DNA of 64,000 nt from Sipunculus nudus (GCA_026874595.1 CM049308.1:93003624-93067623); one strand, 5' to 3'. Counted from the first letter of the stretch, positions 1-11,815 are shown. Translations and numbers: made by a program. Notes: a model not told the origin generated them from the sequence alone.

Positions 1-783
1 GCAGCAATTCCGCTAAGCGAGGTGGGTTTAATTTATATTTATGATTATCATAATTACAAACTTATTTACCATGCATTTTTTAAAGAATATACAATACGTT
101 ACATGTTGGTCGCTTCCTTGAGTATTATTTAGACCTCATGCTCTGCAAACAAAGGCAACAGTTGAATGCATATGAGTGCACAAAATTTAACAGACTTGCA
201 AAATCGTATTTTTGTTGTTATCGGAAGCTCAAAGTAATTGTACAAGAAGTTACAAGATAAAAATGAGAACACACACTTCCATGCACCCGGTCTAAGATTA
301 CAGGTAAAACAGTTCTGAGAACTGGATCCTCGGCTTTGTGCTGGTACAATCCCATAATCAATAGTATCTAATTTAACAATGCGCCAACACATTCAGTGTG
401 ATGCATTGGTTAAATCTGATCCCAAAAAAAGTGTAAATATTCATTATACAATTTACAGTTCGGTAATGAGTATATTTAAAGACTATAATATTGAACAGGA
501 GTCTATATAAAGAATCATGATAGAAGGTGATACAGCCCCGCATGTGAACAGTTATAAAATGGGACCATAATGTGCCCTCTGTCCGTTACCGTTAGTGTTA
601 TTACATCGTTAAATTAAATGCATGTTGGCTTTATTATTTCTTGTTAGTAAACGGTAATATTACCTGCTAAAATGGCGCGACGATGGTTTGTATAGGACGG
701 TACGTATAAAGAACAGACACGGTTCAGGGATATATCGGTTTCAGTTAATGCTAATTTGCCCCTACGCAAATGATCCCCACCTT

Positions 784-784
<1 letters not shown>
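1..784. other. AT-rich DNA, no supported gene
   Basis: Reading all frames shows only short open stretches without recognisable protein motifs. No splice-flanked GC-rich segment or tRNA-like box pair was seen. It is probably intergenic or intronic. It ends at a (TA)n microsatellite. Confidence 0.5.

Positions 785-843
<59 letters not shown>
785..843. repeat. (TA)n microsatellite
   Basis: About 29 uninterrupted TA dinucleotides. Runs of Tyr-Ile codons read from either strand here come from the repeat and are not a protein. Confidence 0.97.
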
Positions 844-846
<3 letters not shown>

Positions 847-1795
847 AACATAGACACACATATCTATTTTCATTTATACATATTTATATGTATATATATG
901 TATACAAGTTAATACAAATTATGGGAGGGGAGATCAGTTACATTGGTGTTCTGTGGCGGAAATGGACTCTATTTAATTTACCCATTAAAGGAAAGTTAAA
1001 AATCATATCTTTTTATATTGTTTAATTGTTAGTCGGGTCAGGTAAAGTTTATTGTATAGGAGTGAGTCAAAGTCAAGATCCAATGAAAATAAATTTTACA
1101 ATTTGTGCGTCAATAACCATTTGTTATAAAGTGACTATCCTTGATTAAGCCTGTCCCAGAGCCATCCTATATGTGCATGGTGTTAAAAACCAGGTTTATC
1201 TTCAGGCGGGATGGTCGTTTAGCACATTGTTACCGTAATTTACGATTAATACGGCCCTTCAAAGCCTATAACTCTGATTACCGGTGGTATTACGTTCATA
1301 AGCTCATGTACAACACGGTACTTAAGAACACTCCTCACAAAGTCGTCACGTAAAAAGTTGGTACGTTCGTTTGATCTCTGCCCGACATTGAGGCATGCGT
1401 TTTGGGGGTTGGTGTGTTCATTTCTATAATCATATGTTGATCTTTTTTTTGTGTAAAGGGGAGAGGAGGGGGTCGGGGTTGGCTTTTTTAAGTCTTCCGG
1501 AGTGAAAACCCATATTTTCGTTTCCTGTCTCTGTTTGCGCTGGATCGCCAATACAGTTTGTTTTCAAAAACTGGTCTGTATCAGAGTAATAATTACAGGT
1601 TAGAGATTTACATCTGATAATTGATCACCACCGGTGGAGGTATTTTTGATTTTATTTTTGGACAGTGTTAGTTATGTGAAGACGCCTTGCCGTCACGTGA
1701 CCAGGTGGGAGACATGGACTATTTGGGTATACTTTGGTTAGCATTTTGTTTGCGACGGATTTTACATTAAGGCGCCTCCTCTATACAGGTGAACG
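844..1795. other. Unique AT-rich DNA, no supported gene
   Basis: There is no recognisable product on either strand. The open stretches around 1141-1551 overlap on opposite strands and match no family I know. An XhoI/LTR-like end, splice-bounded exon or RNA gene was looked for and not found. Confidence 0.45.
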
Positions 1796-1925
1796 CAGGG
1801 GTGATCCAAGATTTAGGAAAAGGAAGGATCAAACTCGGGAAGACTTATGATGAAAACCAAAAAAAAAAAAAAAAAGTCCCCGTGACGGAAAGGGGGCGGG
1901 GGTACAGGGCGCAAAATTTGCTGTG
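1796..1925 (+). mobile_element. Degenerate relic of the CAGGGGCGGATCC element
   Basis: The segment starts CAGGGGTGATCCAAGATTT, which resembles the start of the clearer copy at 24137 (CAGGGGCGGATCCAGGATTT). It later contains a G-rich run followed by GGCGCAAAATTT, which parallels GGCCGCAAAATATAATTT in that copy. An A-rich run lies between them. The right terminus was not recognised, so this is called a decayed or truncated non-autonomous element. The family assignment rests only on these internal similarities. Confidence 0.4.
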
Positions 1926-1927
1926 GT

Positions 1928-2425
1928 ATTGAGCTTTTTGTGGCGTCATCTGCTTAGACTTACTGTTTTAATAGAAAAAGCTAGAAAACCTTTGAAAATC
2001 TTTTTCCGCGAAAACATCCAAACAGGTTACCTAATATTTCACAGGAATGATCCCAGAGACGAGCTCTCTCAAGTTTGTGCGAATGGTTGGGGTTCGGTGA
2101 ATTTTTTAGGTACAGGAATTTGAACTTTTCATTCGGCCAAGAAAGCATACTAACATAACAGTCTCAGAAACGGCAGGAGCTAGCTTCACCAATTTTTCAT
2201 GCAAATGTTGATCTTATGACTCACATTGAAAATTGAAGTTCTTGTGGCGCCATCGGCATCAATGTGTTTTTTTTGGGGAGTAACCATTTATTTTAGCCCT
2301 ACTTTAAAAAAGCTTTTCTGATGAAACTGTCAAGCTGAAATGTTTAATATATCACAAGGATTATCCTAGGGAGAGGTTTTCAATTGTATAGAAATTCTTA
2401 AGTGGCTTTTGTACAAGTTAATTTA
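1928..2425. repeat. Two diverged copies of a ~305-bp repeat
   Basis: TTGTGGCGTCATCTGC near 1937 and TTGTGGCGCCATCGGC near 2243 mark two related halves. Later in each half come an AAAAGCT-type segment, then ATATTTCACAGGAATGATCC near 2034 and ATATATCACAAGGATTATCC near 2347, each followed by AGAGACGAG- or GGGAGAGG-type sequence. The two copies are strongly diverged. This resembles old dispersed repeats common in bivalve DNA, but the family is not identified. Confidence 0.4.
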
Positions 2426-2512
2426 ATGATTTTAAGTTGAATCATTGGACCATTAACAATGAAAGGACTGTAAGATACTTTGGTAAATAAAGCTAGTAGA
2501 TGTTTGCAGTAA

Positions 2513-2967
2513 AGCCTCGGTCACAACCCGCAGCGGCCACCGCACACCGTAGATCACCGCTCGGTTTATGAAACCGAAGGAAAACTTATGCGGCTGCCGT
2601 GCGGGAACGGCAAGGTGTCTTCCTCATTCTCACGGCCTTCGCACGGTAAAGTAAGCTAACCCTGAGGTCGCCGCAAGCTTATCTTGAGGAAGCCGCAAAG
2701 ACCCCTTACGGCAGCCGCAGGTACACCGTACGTCTCTCGGGTAGCCGAGTAGGCATTAAAAATCGCACGGGAAACCCGGGGAGCCCGTAGGTGGTTGCCT
2801 GACGCACGGCCGCCGCATCAACTTATAAGCGCTTGCGCAAATGTCAGTTACGGTTGTTGCGGAGTCACTGCGGCCTTGGAAAAACGCACGGCTGCCGTGC
2901 ATCAACCGCACGGAATAGCCCAAATCACTCGCCGTACTGCGACCGTATCCCGGTTGTGACCGTGGCT
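2513..2967. mobile_element. GC-rich MITE, Harbinger-like (TAA target duplication)
   Basis: A 455-bp GC- and CpG-rich island in AT-rich DNA. The left end reads AGCCTCGGTCACAACCCG and the reverse complement of the right end reads AGCCACGGTCACAACCGG, which agree at 16 of 18 positions. The element is flanked directly by TAA at 2510-2512 and TAA at 2968-2970. A 3-bp TWA target duplication is typical of PIF/Harbinger transposons. The interior is rich in CGCACGG/CCGTGCG words in both orientations, so much of it could fold. No transposase is encoded, so it would be non-autonomous. Assignment to Harbinger is inference from the duplication only. Confidence 0.65.
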
Positions 2968-2988
2968 TAACGGAGTGCGAGCCCTGGG

Positions 2989-3725
2989 TGCCTCTAAAAT
3001 GTCTTGCAGTGGCCTGTTGAATGCCTACAACGACTTGCATTTGTTCCAAGAGTGCCTCTGTCTTGCAGTTGCCTGTTGAATGACTACAACGACTTGCATT
3101 TGTTTCAAGAGTGCCTCTAATGTCTTGCAGTGGCCTGTTGAATGCCTACAATGACTTGCATTTGTTTCAAGAGTGCCTCTGTCTTGCAGTTGCCTGTTGA
3201 ATGACTACAACGACTTGCATTTGTTTCAAGAGTGCCTCTAATGTCTTGCAGTGGCCTGTTGAATGCCTACAATGACTTGCATTTGTTTCAAGAGTGCCTA
3301 TGTCTTGCAGTTGCCTGTTGAATGACTACAACGACTTGCATTTGTTTCAAGAGTGCCTCTAATGTCTTGCAGTGGCCTGTTGAATGCTTACAATGACTGG
3401 TATTTGTTTCAAGATTGCCTCTAATATCTTGCGGTGGCCTGTTGTATGCCTACAATGACTGGTATTTGTTTCAAGAGTGCTGATAATGTAGTTGCCTGTT
3501 GAATGCCTACAACGACTAGCATTTGTTTCAAGAGTGCCTCTAATGTCTTGCAGTTGCCAGTTGAATGCCTACAATGACTCGCCCATAATGTCTAACAAGT
3601 TTAGGTGTGTCAAATGCCTCTTAAAGTCTCAAATGTTGAATGCACCTTAAGTCTTGTATGAACTTTTTCTATGCCTCCATAATATGATGCAGATTGTATG
3701 CCTCCCCCCTAATGTTCCGCAGTTC
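2989..3725. repeat. 60/62-bp minisatellite with dimeric higher-order repeat
   Basis: Units begin GTGCCTCT and contain TGTCTTGCAGT, GCCTGTTGAATG and GACTTGCATTTGTTTCAAGA. Two variants alternate. One is longer, carries an extra AATG and reads CAGTGGCC and AATGCCTAC. The other reads CAGTTGCC and AATGACTAC. Starts at 2989, 3051, 3111, 3173 and 3232 give a dimer of about 121-122 bp. The clean array runs to about 3580 and then decays to about 3725. It starts about 20 bp after the right end of the adjacent MITE. Confidence 0.93.
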
Positions 3726-4239
3726 CTACACGGAAAGAGACCTTTGTGATTGTGGATTTCAGAGTTGGTTATGTCTTCCTGTGGTCACATTTATGTGACC
3801 TAAGTCATGTGACCTTGACTTTAGCTATTATATGTGTTTAAGAAATCGAGTAGTTCTGCTCCCCATCGAAGATGCAATAAATGCGGTTACCCAAAATGCA
3901 GTAAAAATCTGAAAAGCAGTCACATGTAAAATTATGTCTTTTTAAAAAATAATTTTAATGGAGTAAACGAAGAATGTACACCCTAAGACACACTTGTTTG
4001 TAAGTGAAACACAGCCGTGGGGCACGGCCTATACACGTTAAGCCTGCAAAGCGCTAGTCGTGAAAAATCTTACCGCTGCTCGCTGAAATTCGATCTCGGG
4101 ATCTCCCTATCTGAGTCGTGTACTCCCTCCCTGGACCAGTCGGTATATTATGTATGTTTTCTATTTATTATATACAAAGGTATATATGAATTTTTTGTAC
4201 ATAATAGTGCTGCATGAGACCTGCCCCCTCGCTCTCGCT

Positions 4240-4241
<2 letters not shown>
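3726..4241. other. Unique DNA, no supported gene
   Basis: Contains TGTGACC/AGGTCACA-type words near 3784-3825 and otherwise nothing recognised. The open stretch at 4017-4217 matches no family. Confidence 0.4.

Positions 4242-4301
<60 letters not shown>
4242..4301. repeat. (TA)n microsatellite
   Basis: About 30 AT/TA dinucleotides, preceded by a short GCTCTCGCTC pyrimidine-rich flank. Confidence 0.97.
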
Positions 4302-4304
<3 letters not shown>

Positions 4305-4594
4305 GATGAAATCCCTGGCAAGGAAAGGACTTGGCAATTACCTTTACAAATCAACATGACAATAGAAACTTTTTAACTGTGGCTTACTTTGTGTACCAAA
4401 TTATATAATTGTATGAATATTTTTTTATATCCTGTGTGAAAATAACTATTATTTAGTCAGTTTTTTTAAAACTTAAGGATAATCCATGTGGGGAGAGAGG
4501 TTTACCCCTTGTTGTTATAGATCAATCAGTACATGGTCATGCACAGCTGTTCACAATGTTATGTATATAGCTCAAGTCCCGTTGTCTGGTCCAT

Positions 4595-4860
4595 GCACTA
4601 GCATCTCCCGATAACGATAGGTTTGTAAATAATCAAAGAGGGAAGCCGAGAAACGTGTGTGTGTATGTTTGTTAGTATGTGTGCGTGCACTAGTAGCTCC
4701 CGATAACGATAGGTTTCTAGATAATTGTAGTAAGGGGGAAAATTAAGAAACGTGTGTGTTTGTGTGTGTGTTGCGAGCACTAGAATCTCCCGATAACGAT
4801 AGGTTTCTAGATTATCAAGGTAAGCGGGTATCCAAGAATTATGTTTGTTTTTGTGTGCGT
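4595..4860 (+). repeat. Three-copy tandem repeat, ~91 bp
   Basis: The core GCACTAG..CTCCCGATAACGATAGGTTT starts at 4595, 4687 and 4777 (spacing 92 and 90). Each copy is followed by an AT-rich stretch, then GAAACGTGTGTGT and a TG-rich run. The shared core is nearly identical and the TG-rich spacers vary. Confidence 0.9.
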
Positions 4861-7195
4861 CCGTGCTTCGGTTGGGGTTACTTAATTAGGCGTTTGAAAA
4901 TGGTATACAAATACATCCAAAATAAAGATAAATCGGTGAAACACTCACACCAACGGATCCCATTTGCTAATTCTATAAGCAGAAGAATTCAGTGTCCTCC
5001 AGAAAATTCAGGTCACACCTAAAAGCAAACGGTATGTCAATCATATGACGTCAGATTGTATTGTTTATATATTGCGTGTACGCTTTTATTTTTGTTTTGA
5101 ACATGATATTTGATAGCTGGCTGTAGGCCAAGCAAGTTTAGAAAAGAAAGTATGCTTTTTGTCATGCGTGGGGTGTTCAGGTTATGTTTAATATATAAAA
5201 AATAGGGCTTTTCGTAGACATTTCATAGAAAAAAAAAAGATTGTAGTCAGATACCACAAACTCGCCCGAATCCAAATCAAACTTTGCTACATAAAATATA
5301 TGTCCCGGTTGTCCAGCAACATGCATGGTTGTATCACAGGTCAGTTGTATAGAACAGAGGCTGCCCCTAAAACCAATGAACGGCTCTGGTCCTTGGTCTA
5401 TGACAAAGGTCACGAAACTTGTAAATTAAATCACAAATATTACGGTGACCAAGATTACCTACCAACATTTAATGGGTTGTTCTTTGGTTGTTACCCTCAA
5501 CAAACGTCCTTCAAAATATCTTTATATCTTTATTAGAAAGTCGTTAACAGACAAACCATGCAAGTAGCTTGTGCTTTAGATGGATCAGGCTCAGTGTGTG
5601 ATGGAATGTCCACCTGAAAAAATTCCTGCCATTATATCCAGTGAGCACCCAAAAATTTGGACGGGCCACATTCAGTGGATGGAGCCAGAGTAGGCCAGAG
5701 CGCAGCCACGGTTAAGTCATATCGCTTATTCTGCCAATTATGATCAAAGACCTAACGATACTAGACATTCTTGAACTTTTTTTGCTGAGCTGTATAGAAC
5801 TGCGTTGAGACTTGCTTAGTGAGATATGACTCGTGACTCTCTGCCTTACCTAAAGAAAATAGGAGTGACTGAGAGGATCCTAATTACCAGGGCTTGCCAT
5901 GGTATCTGTCGTGAAGACACCTAAGGTTGTCTTGGTCAGCATCACATACCTAAACATTTAAAATTATAATAAAAAGTATTAATTAAAAAGTAACACTTTT
6001 GTTGTGAAACTAAAGTTGGGTGTTTGTTCTTCTTATCAATGAAGAAAGGTGTTTCTTAGATAAAATATTTGAAAATTAATTTATAGAAAAAATTATGGTT
6101 TATTTCTCGAAAAGTAAATTTCATATGTTTGGTTAAAAATTATGCATATATGTTACTTACATGATGAACTTCCTAAGTGTTCTTCAGATGTTTTATTTGA
6201 GTTGAACAGATGAAAATTGTTATCATTTGGGAAAGACTGATTCATTAATAGAAACTTTACGTGAAAAATAAACGATATCCTAAAATCTTCAGAAATATTT
6301 CATTTGACGGCCTTGATGTTCATGTTTTATAGAAAAAATTAAATTTAAAATTATGTCTAACATATACATTGTAAAGAACAGACAATATAAACATTTTTAA
6401 TATTAATTTAAAAACGTTTTATTCAACAAACTCCTTTTTGAAAAAAATATTCCTTCTTATTTGATTCGGAAGAACAAACACCAAACTTATTCTTGAAATA
6501 AAGATTTTACCTTTTAATTTCCATTGTAAATTATTATAATACAATGTATAAAAAATGTTTAAGTTTATCATGTTATCCTAGACATACTTAATTTCGACAG
6601 GCGCCCCCCCCCCCCACCTGGATTTTGTTTCGTGTCTGTTGTCACAAGGATGTAAGTAAAATACAGATGCATTATGAAGATACTTATATAACAATGGTGC
6701 TCGGGCCATTTTGACTTCGAAATTAAATGGTCTAGGATGGAATTCGAGCCTCAAATTTATATTGAGACAAAGCAGTTTATAGAAACTAACATTTTGCACA
6801 AAGACCTCACCAACATCAAATAGCCATACATCGGACGTTTTCGAGTCAAGAACGGACAGAAATTCAAATATATTTAAGTTTTTTTTTAGTTCTGAAATAT
6901 AAAGTTTTTTAATACATTTTATTGCTGAAAAAATCATGCAATACACATGTCACACATTATTGTACACAATCACATCAAATACTATATATACAAAGCTTAT
7001 TGCCTGGATATTATTCCAACTATACTTCAAATTTTCAGTCCTTGTAATTTCTACATGCAGTATTACATATATTCTAGTGGTCTTTGAAGAATACATTTAC
7101 CCCTTGCTTTTTCTTTCACTACTAAAACTACAATGCTACTGTATGTAAAAAATGTTTTCTAATTTTCCCATTTTTCTAAATGTGCACCTGATTTA
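4861..7195. other. AT-rich DNA, no supported gene
   Basis: The overlapping open stretches near 5177-5536 on both strands have moderate codon-like composition but no recognisable domain or convincing splice pair. The 122-residue minus-strand stretch at 6578-6946 lies downstream of the LINE fragment and could be a decayed LINE tail, but no motif supports that. A C-run is present at 6604-6616. Confidence 0.4.
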
Positions 7196-7603
7196 TTAAA
7201 GGTTATCCTTAATTGGAAAAAGTCCATACAATACTGTGTTCAAGGTTAATTGTGGCATTATCACTCCATTTGAATTCATCCACTCCACAATTCTAAAATA
7301 CAGATTATTTGTTAAAAAATATTCATAACAAATGTGTTCCTTGGTCTCTAATTCTACGAAGCAATAAGAACATCGGTAACTGTCAACTAACTTCCATTTG
7401 TTAAGTAAACTATTGGTTGGAAGATAGTTATGGAGTATTTTAAATAAGAATTCCCTAGAATACATATCCAATGAGATTTTTTGAATGGCTCCAAAGTAGC
7501 TCTCACAGCTGATATTTTCACCTGTATGTCTTAACTTGACCAATGATGAAGGTGCAGTTGATTTTTGTTCCACCAATATATTATAAACATATTTAGAAGA
7601 CAA
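7196..7603 (-). pseudogene. LINE C-terminal fragment (L1/Tx1-like, zf-RVT region)
   Basis: Seen: an open stretch of about 135 residues with the order SKYVYNILV, then FKILHNYLPTNSLLNKWKLV, then a C-x2-C...H-x3-C knuckle (residues about 79-98), an aromatic-rich FRIVEWMNS segment and VLYGLFP near the end. Known: this layout (FQyrilHriLpTN..L, CxxC, E..HxxxxC, W) is the zf-RVT-like region after the reverse transcriptase in L1/Tx1-clade non-LTR retrotransposons, where it is thought to act in RNA/DNA binding. Inferred: a truncated, dead copy. The frame meets a stop a few codons upstream (TAA in KGITNIQ context), no RT core is found 5' of it, and it stops at 7196 earlier than intact relatives would. 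Confidence 0.7.
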
Positions 7604-8160
7604 TGATTGTATATTTGTAATACCCTTTTAGAATTTTAGCAAATATATTTAAGTTAATACGTACACAGTCATATGTTACTCATACACGATACCGTTGACC
7701 AAGGGTAGCACCCCCCATGTGTAAATACAGGAAAGCTTCTGGTAATATTCGATTTTCAATAGCACATGCAGTTTTAAATTTTTGAAAGATTTCACAAAGA
7801 ATCATGTTGTACTTTTATTAAATATACAACAACATATGAAATCAACAGAAATTAGAAAAATCAATCCTGTCTTTGTTCCATAAACGTGAATTGTATGAGA
7901 GATATACAATAACACTGGTGCCATCAAAGGAGAGTTGTGTTTATTCTCTGTTGTTTGACAGTGTATACATAATTGACATAACAATACATAATAAAGTGTA
8001 CAAAAATATATGCGTAAAGTGTTCTTCATATTGGTCTGTAAAATTCTTATATTCAGTATACATCTACAATGTTGTTTAATACCTGGTATAACGGATCTCA
8101 CGCGGCAAAGGATATGTTTATATAATGTGTACGATCGTCAAATGATGAAATTTTTTGGCC
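7604..8160. other. AT-rich DNA, no supported gene
   Basis: No continuation of the LINE reverse transcriptase could be found upstream on the minus strand in any frame. Overlapping short open stretches near 7802-8195 lie on both strands and look random. Confidence 0.45.
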
Positions 8161-8920
8161 TATTTCCTCACAGACACACATGTCGTCAAATGTAGAAATT
8201 TCTGTAAGAACTTCCTCTTAAACATACATAACGTCAAATCTTGAAATTCTTTTGAGAATTTCTCATACACAAACATATCGTGAAATGTTGAAATTTCTGT
8301 ATTTCCTCACACACAAACATATTGTCAAATGTTGAAATTTCTGTATTTCCTCACACACATACATATTGTCAACTGTTCAAATTTCTGTGAGTATTTCCTC
8401 ACACACATTAATATCGTCAAATATTGAAATTTCTGTATTTCCACACATACATAAATATCGTCAAATGTGAAATTTCTGTATTTCCTCACACACATACATA
8501 TCGTAACATGTTGACATATCTGTGAGTGTTTCCACACACAAACATTTCGTCAAATGTTGAAATTACTTTGAGTATTTCCTCAGACACAAACGTATCGTCA
8601 AATGTTGAAATTTCTGTAATTCCACATACAAACATTTCGTCAAATGTTGAAATTTCTTTGAGTATTTTCTCACACACATACATATCATCGATTGTTGAAA
8701 TATCTTTGAGTATTTTTTCACACAAATACATTTCGTCAAACGTTGAAAGTTCTGTGAGTATTTCCTAACATACATATCGTCATATGTTGAAATTTCTTTG
8801 AATATTTCCTCACACACTTACATATCGTCAAATGATAAAATTTCTGTATTTCCCTCACATACATACATATCGAGTAATGTTGAAATTTCTTTGAGTATTC
8901 CTTTCACACATATACGTATC
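8161..8920. repeat. 44-52 bp minisatellite array
   Basis: Units share CACACACATACATATCGTCA, then AATGTTGAAATTTCT. Two length classes are mixed: about 44 bp when the last block runs straight into GTATTTCCTCA, and about 48-52 bp when TTGAGTATT is inserted. Point variation between units is high, which suggests an old array. Peptides rich in MYVCEKYSKFQ on the minus strand are repeat translations. Confidence 0.9.
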
Positions 8921-9112
8921 TTTTTATTAATTTATTAACAAAATCCGTTTATATATAGTTGATTGACTTGTTTTATGACCCTACGATAGCTTAAGGTAGA
9001 TTAACTGTTATGTCCATGACATGTAGATCATTTATCCATTTCTCGGCTTCTTTACATATTGGTTTTACAAAGCAGCAGTCCCAGAATAACTGTATTGCTC
9101 TTCAATGGCCAC

Positions 9113-9535
9113 CAGCGGTGTAGTGATGAGCCCATACCATCCAATTCCGAGTGCAGGTCCGATTCAAGGCCACTCAAGTTCGAGCCCAGGCAACTCGAGT
9201 CCAAGTCCACCATCTTCGAGTCCAAGTACGAGTCTTAGTACAATACAAATCTTCTTATTAAAATAATTAAGATATTTAAGATAATCTTGCAAATTTTATG
9301 TAAGTTGATATTTTATATACTTTGTGGCAGAGTTTTCTTTTCTACTGGACTCGAGATAGATTCTGCCTGATTTCTCAAGTCCTTATATCCGAGTTAAAGT
9401 CCGAGTCCCGGATCCTCGAGTCCAAGTCAGACTCCCGGACCCTCGAGTCAAAGTCAGAGTCCGAGTCCTTAAAAAAGGGGACTGGAGTCCGGACTCCAAT
9501 CCAAGTTGGGACCCGAGTCTTACATCGCATAAGAT
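9113..9535. mobile_element. GAGTCC-rich dispersed element, copy 1
   Basis: It begins CAGCGGTGTAGTGATGAGCC and contains two clusters of degenerate GAGTCCAAGTCC hexamers (9165-9235 and 9345-9525). Between them lies an AT-rich middle with AATACAAATCTT, GCAAATTTTATGTAAGTT and TTCTACTGGACTCGAG. The same block order occurs at 43527 and 61476. The CAG..GTG start recalls hAT-type ends, but no matching 8-bp target duplication was found, so the class is open. Confidence 0.6.
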
Positions 9536-9744
9536 CACCAGGGACATGTTTCCAGTTCACACTGGTATGAATGATAACGTAATGGAACTTGAAATGATAA
9601 AGTCTGCATAGGAATGGAAATAATCCAGACGTCAGAGGAAATTTAAAGAAAATATAGCTGTCCTTGTGACCAGATTAACTGTTTATAGTGTAAGTCCTTT
9701 GGTTGTATCTAATGTATGTTGATAAAGGTGACCATATATTAAGA

Positions 9745-10515
9745 ATGAATTGAATTTTGTATTAAGCCTGCTTGATTTAAGAATGATTTTATTAAGCCTG
9801 CTTTAGTTAAGATCTATTTTTATTAACCCTGCTTTATTTAAGGTAAATTTTATTAATCCTGCTTTAGTTAAGATTTATTTTTATTAAGCCTGCTTTATTA
9901 AAGGTAAATTTTATTAAACCTGCTTTAGTTAAGATTTATTGTTATTGAGCCTGCTTTATTTAAGATAAATTTTATTAAACCTGCTTGATTTAAGATCGGT
10001 TTTATTAAGCCTGCTTGATTTAAGATTTATGTTATTTAGCTGGTTAGATTAAAAATTGATTTTATTAAGCCTGCTTGATTTAAGATCGGTTTTTATTAAG
10101 CCTGCTTGATTTAAGATTTATGTTATTTAGCTCGTTAGATTAAAAATTGATTTTATTAAGCCTGCTTGATTTAAGATCGGTTTTATTAAGCCTGCTTAAC
10201 TTAAGATGATTTTATTAGGCCTTTTTAATTAAAGGTGGATTTTTTTAAGCCTGCTTGATTTAAGATTGATTTAAATTTGACTGCTCGATATAAGATCGGT
10301 TTTATTAAGCCTGCCGGATTAAAGATTGATTTTATTTAGCTGCTGGATTAAAGATTGATTTTATTAATCCTGCTTGGTTTAAGATTGATTTTATTGAGCC
10401 TGCTTGGTTTAAGATTGATTTTGTTAAGCCTGCTTTATTTAAGATTTATTTAATTAAGACAGTTGGATTTAAAATCGGTTTTATTAAGCCTGCTAGATTT
10501 AAGATTTAAAAGATT
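9745..10515. repeat. ~31-bp minisatellite array
   Basis: About 25 units of the type TTTTATTAAGCCTGCTTGAT plus TTAAGATTGA, length 30-33 bp. Variants alternate between CTTGATTTAAGATCGG and CTTTAGTTAAGATTTA. The block around 10021-10140 repeats with an unusual GTTATTTAGCTGGTTAGATT unit, so a multi-unit block has been duplicated locally. Confidence 0.92.
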
Positions 10516-11772
10516 CATAAGATTTTCACTTGCACGGGATAAGAACAAACTAGACTCCATAACCTGTCGTGAAGACACCAGGAACATATCACTGAGGTTC
10601 TACAGCGTAGTCGTCGTTTTGTCTGCGAGAGGGTGTTAAACAAGGGACCTTTAGATCAGGAAATCCTCCTTGGCCCTGGCAGTCAACGTTTAGGAACATA
10701 TACATTGTGCTCACTAAACATAAGTGCAGGTAAATGGTGGTGGTTTCATTCAGGACGAATGTATTTACCGCCATTATCCACAAACAAAACCATACGACTA
10801 GTTAACCTTTTAAAAGTGCCCTGACAGTCACTTGGCGTGAGTGTGTGTCCTGTATTTCTTGAAAGAAGGATGGTCTATTTACCTCTTTACAAGTTCATAC
10901 GGAACACCTGCTGAGAAAATAAGTCCCAACAAGAGCCTGTCTCAAAATGAGCCGCCACTCTATATTTATGCCGCCCTGGGGCATAAGAATAAATGTGATA
11001 CCGCACGTGTCCTAGTACGCCAAGCGTCAGTATGCATAACAGTAAAACTTGAATACGTGACAAACCGGCCACAAGCTGCGAAAAGCGTCACCATCCGTTC
11101 ACAGGTGCACTGTAAATTGCCTAAATTACCTCAGAGCATGCATAAAAAGAAGAATACAAATGTTGACCTTGTTTATATTGATTGGATTCTTATCCAATCC
11201 AATTTCTTAATCTCTGAAACCGCAGCTTTTTTTCTTTTGAACTAATATGAATAGCTAATAGGAAATATATGATAAACGGAATTGTATTTTAGCTATGTAA
11301 TCTAGGCTAATTACTAATAAGACTGCATAAACGTTTATGTTTTAAATCGGATTTCAATATTTCGTTTTGTATAAAAAAATTAAGGTGTAAGTATTCCTTC
11401 TTTTGCATGGGTTAGACAGGTTTTTCTTGCGATAATTTGTGATATTAAGAAAAACTTTGTCTCGAGAAATTTTTAAAAATGCATTTTGACTCCGAAGATT
11501 CACGGGACAGAGAAGTACGGAGCTGATGGTGATTTATGAGTGCTACCAGAACATCATGGACTAATTTACATCTTTTTTTTTACCGTAGGACTTCCCTGTC
11601 CGTGTACGTCTGTATGCAGTGATATAATGTCTTTGTCATTAGTAAAAACACTTAACGTATATAACAATAATACTGTGTTCCAGTGAGCACACACAAAGAC
11701 GCGAATCACTGACAAAGCAGAACGACCCACTGGCAAACACAAAGCCTAGATGTGCATTATGACTTTGTCCCG

Positions 11773-11774
<2 letters not shown>
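10516..11774. other. Unique DNA, no supported gene
   Basis: Holds the second copy of the GTCGTGAAGACACC word (10566-10579). The 134-residue plus-strand open stretch at 10841-11245 has no recognisable domain, is opposed by another open frame, and has no convincing splice or start context. Confidence 0.4.

Positions 11775-11812
<38 letters not shown>
11775..11812. repeat. (TA)n microsatellite
   Basis: About 18 TA dinucleotides. Confidence 0.95.

Positions 11813-11815
<3 letters not shown>

Noticed and set aside
785-1025. Tyr-Ile repeat proteins next to TA tracts
   Set aside because: Direct translation of (TA)n; seen at every TA tract in both orientations.
5177-5536. Opposed ORFs of 78 codons with codon-like composition
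   Set aside because: Both strands are open over the same bases, acceptor and donor sites are poor, and neither product is recognised.
6578-6946. 122-codon minus-strand ORF downstream of the LINE tail
   Set aside because: No LINE, zinc-finger or other motif found; it could be decayed LINE 3' sequence but nothing supports it.
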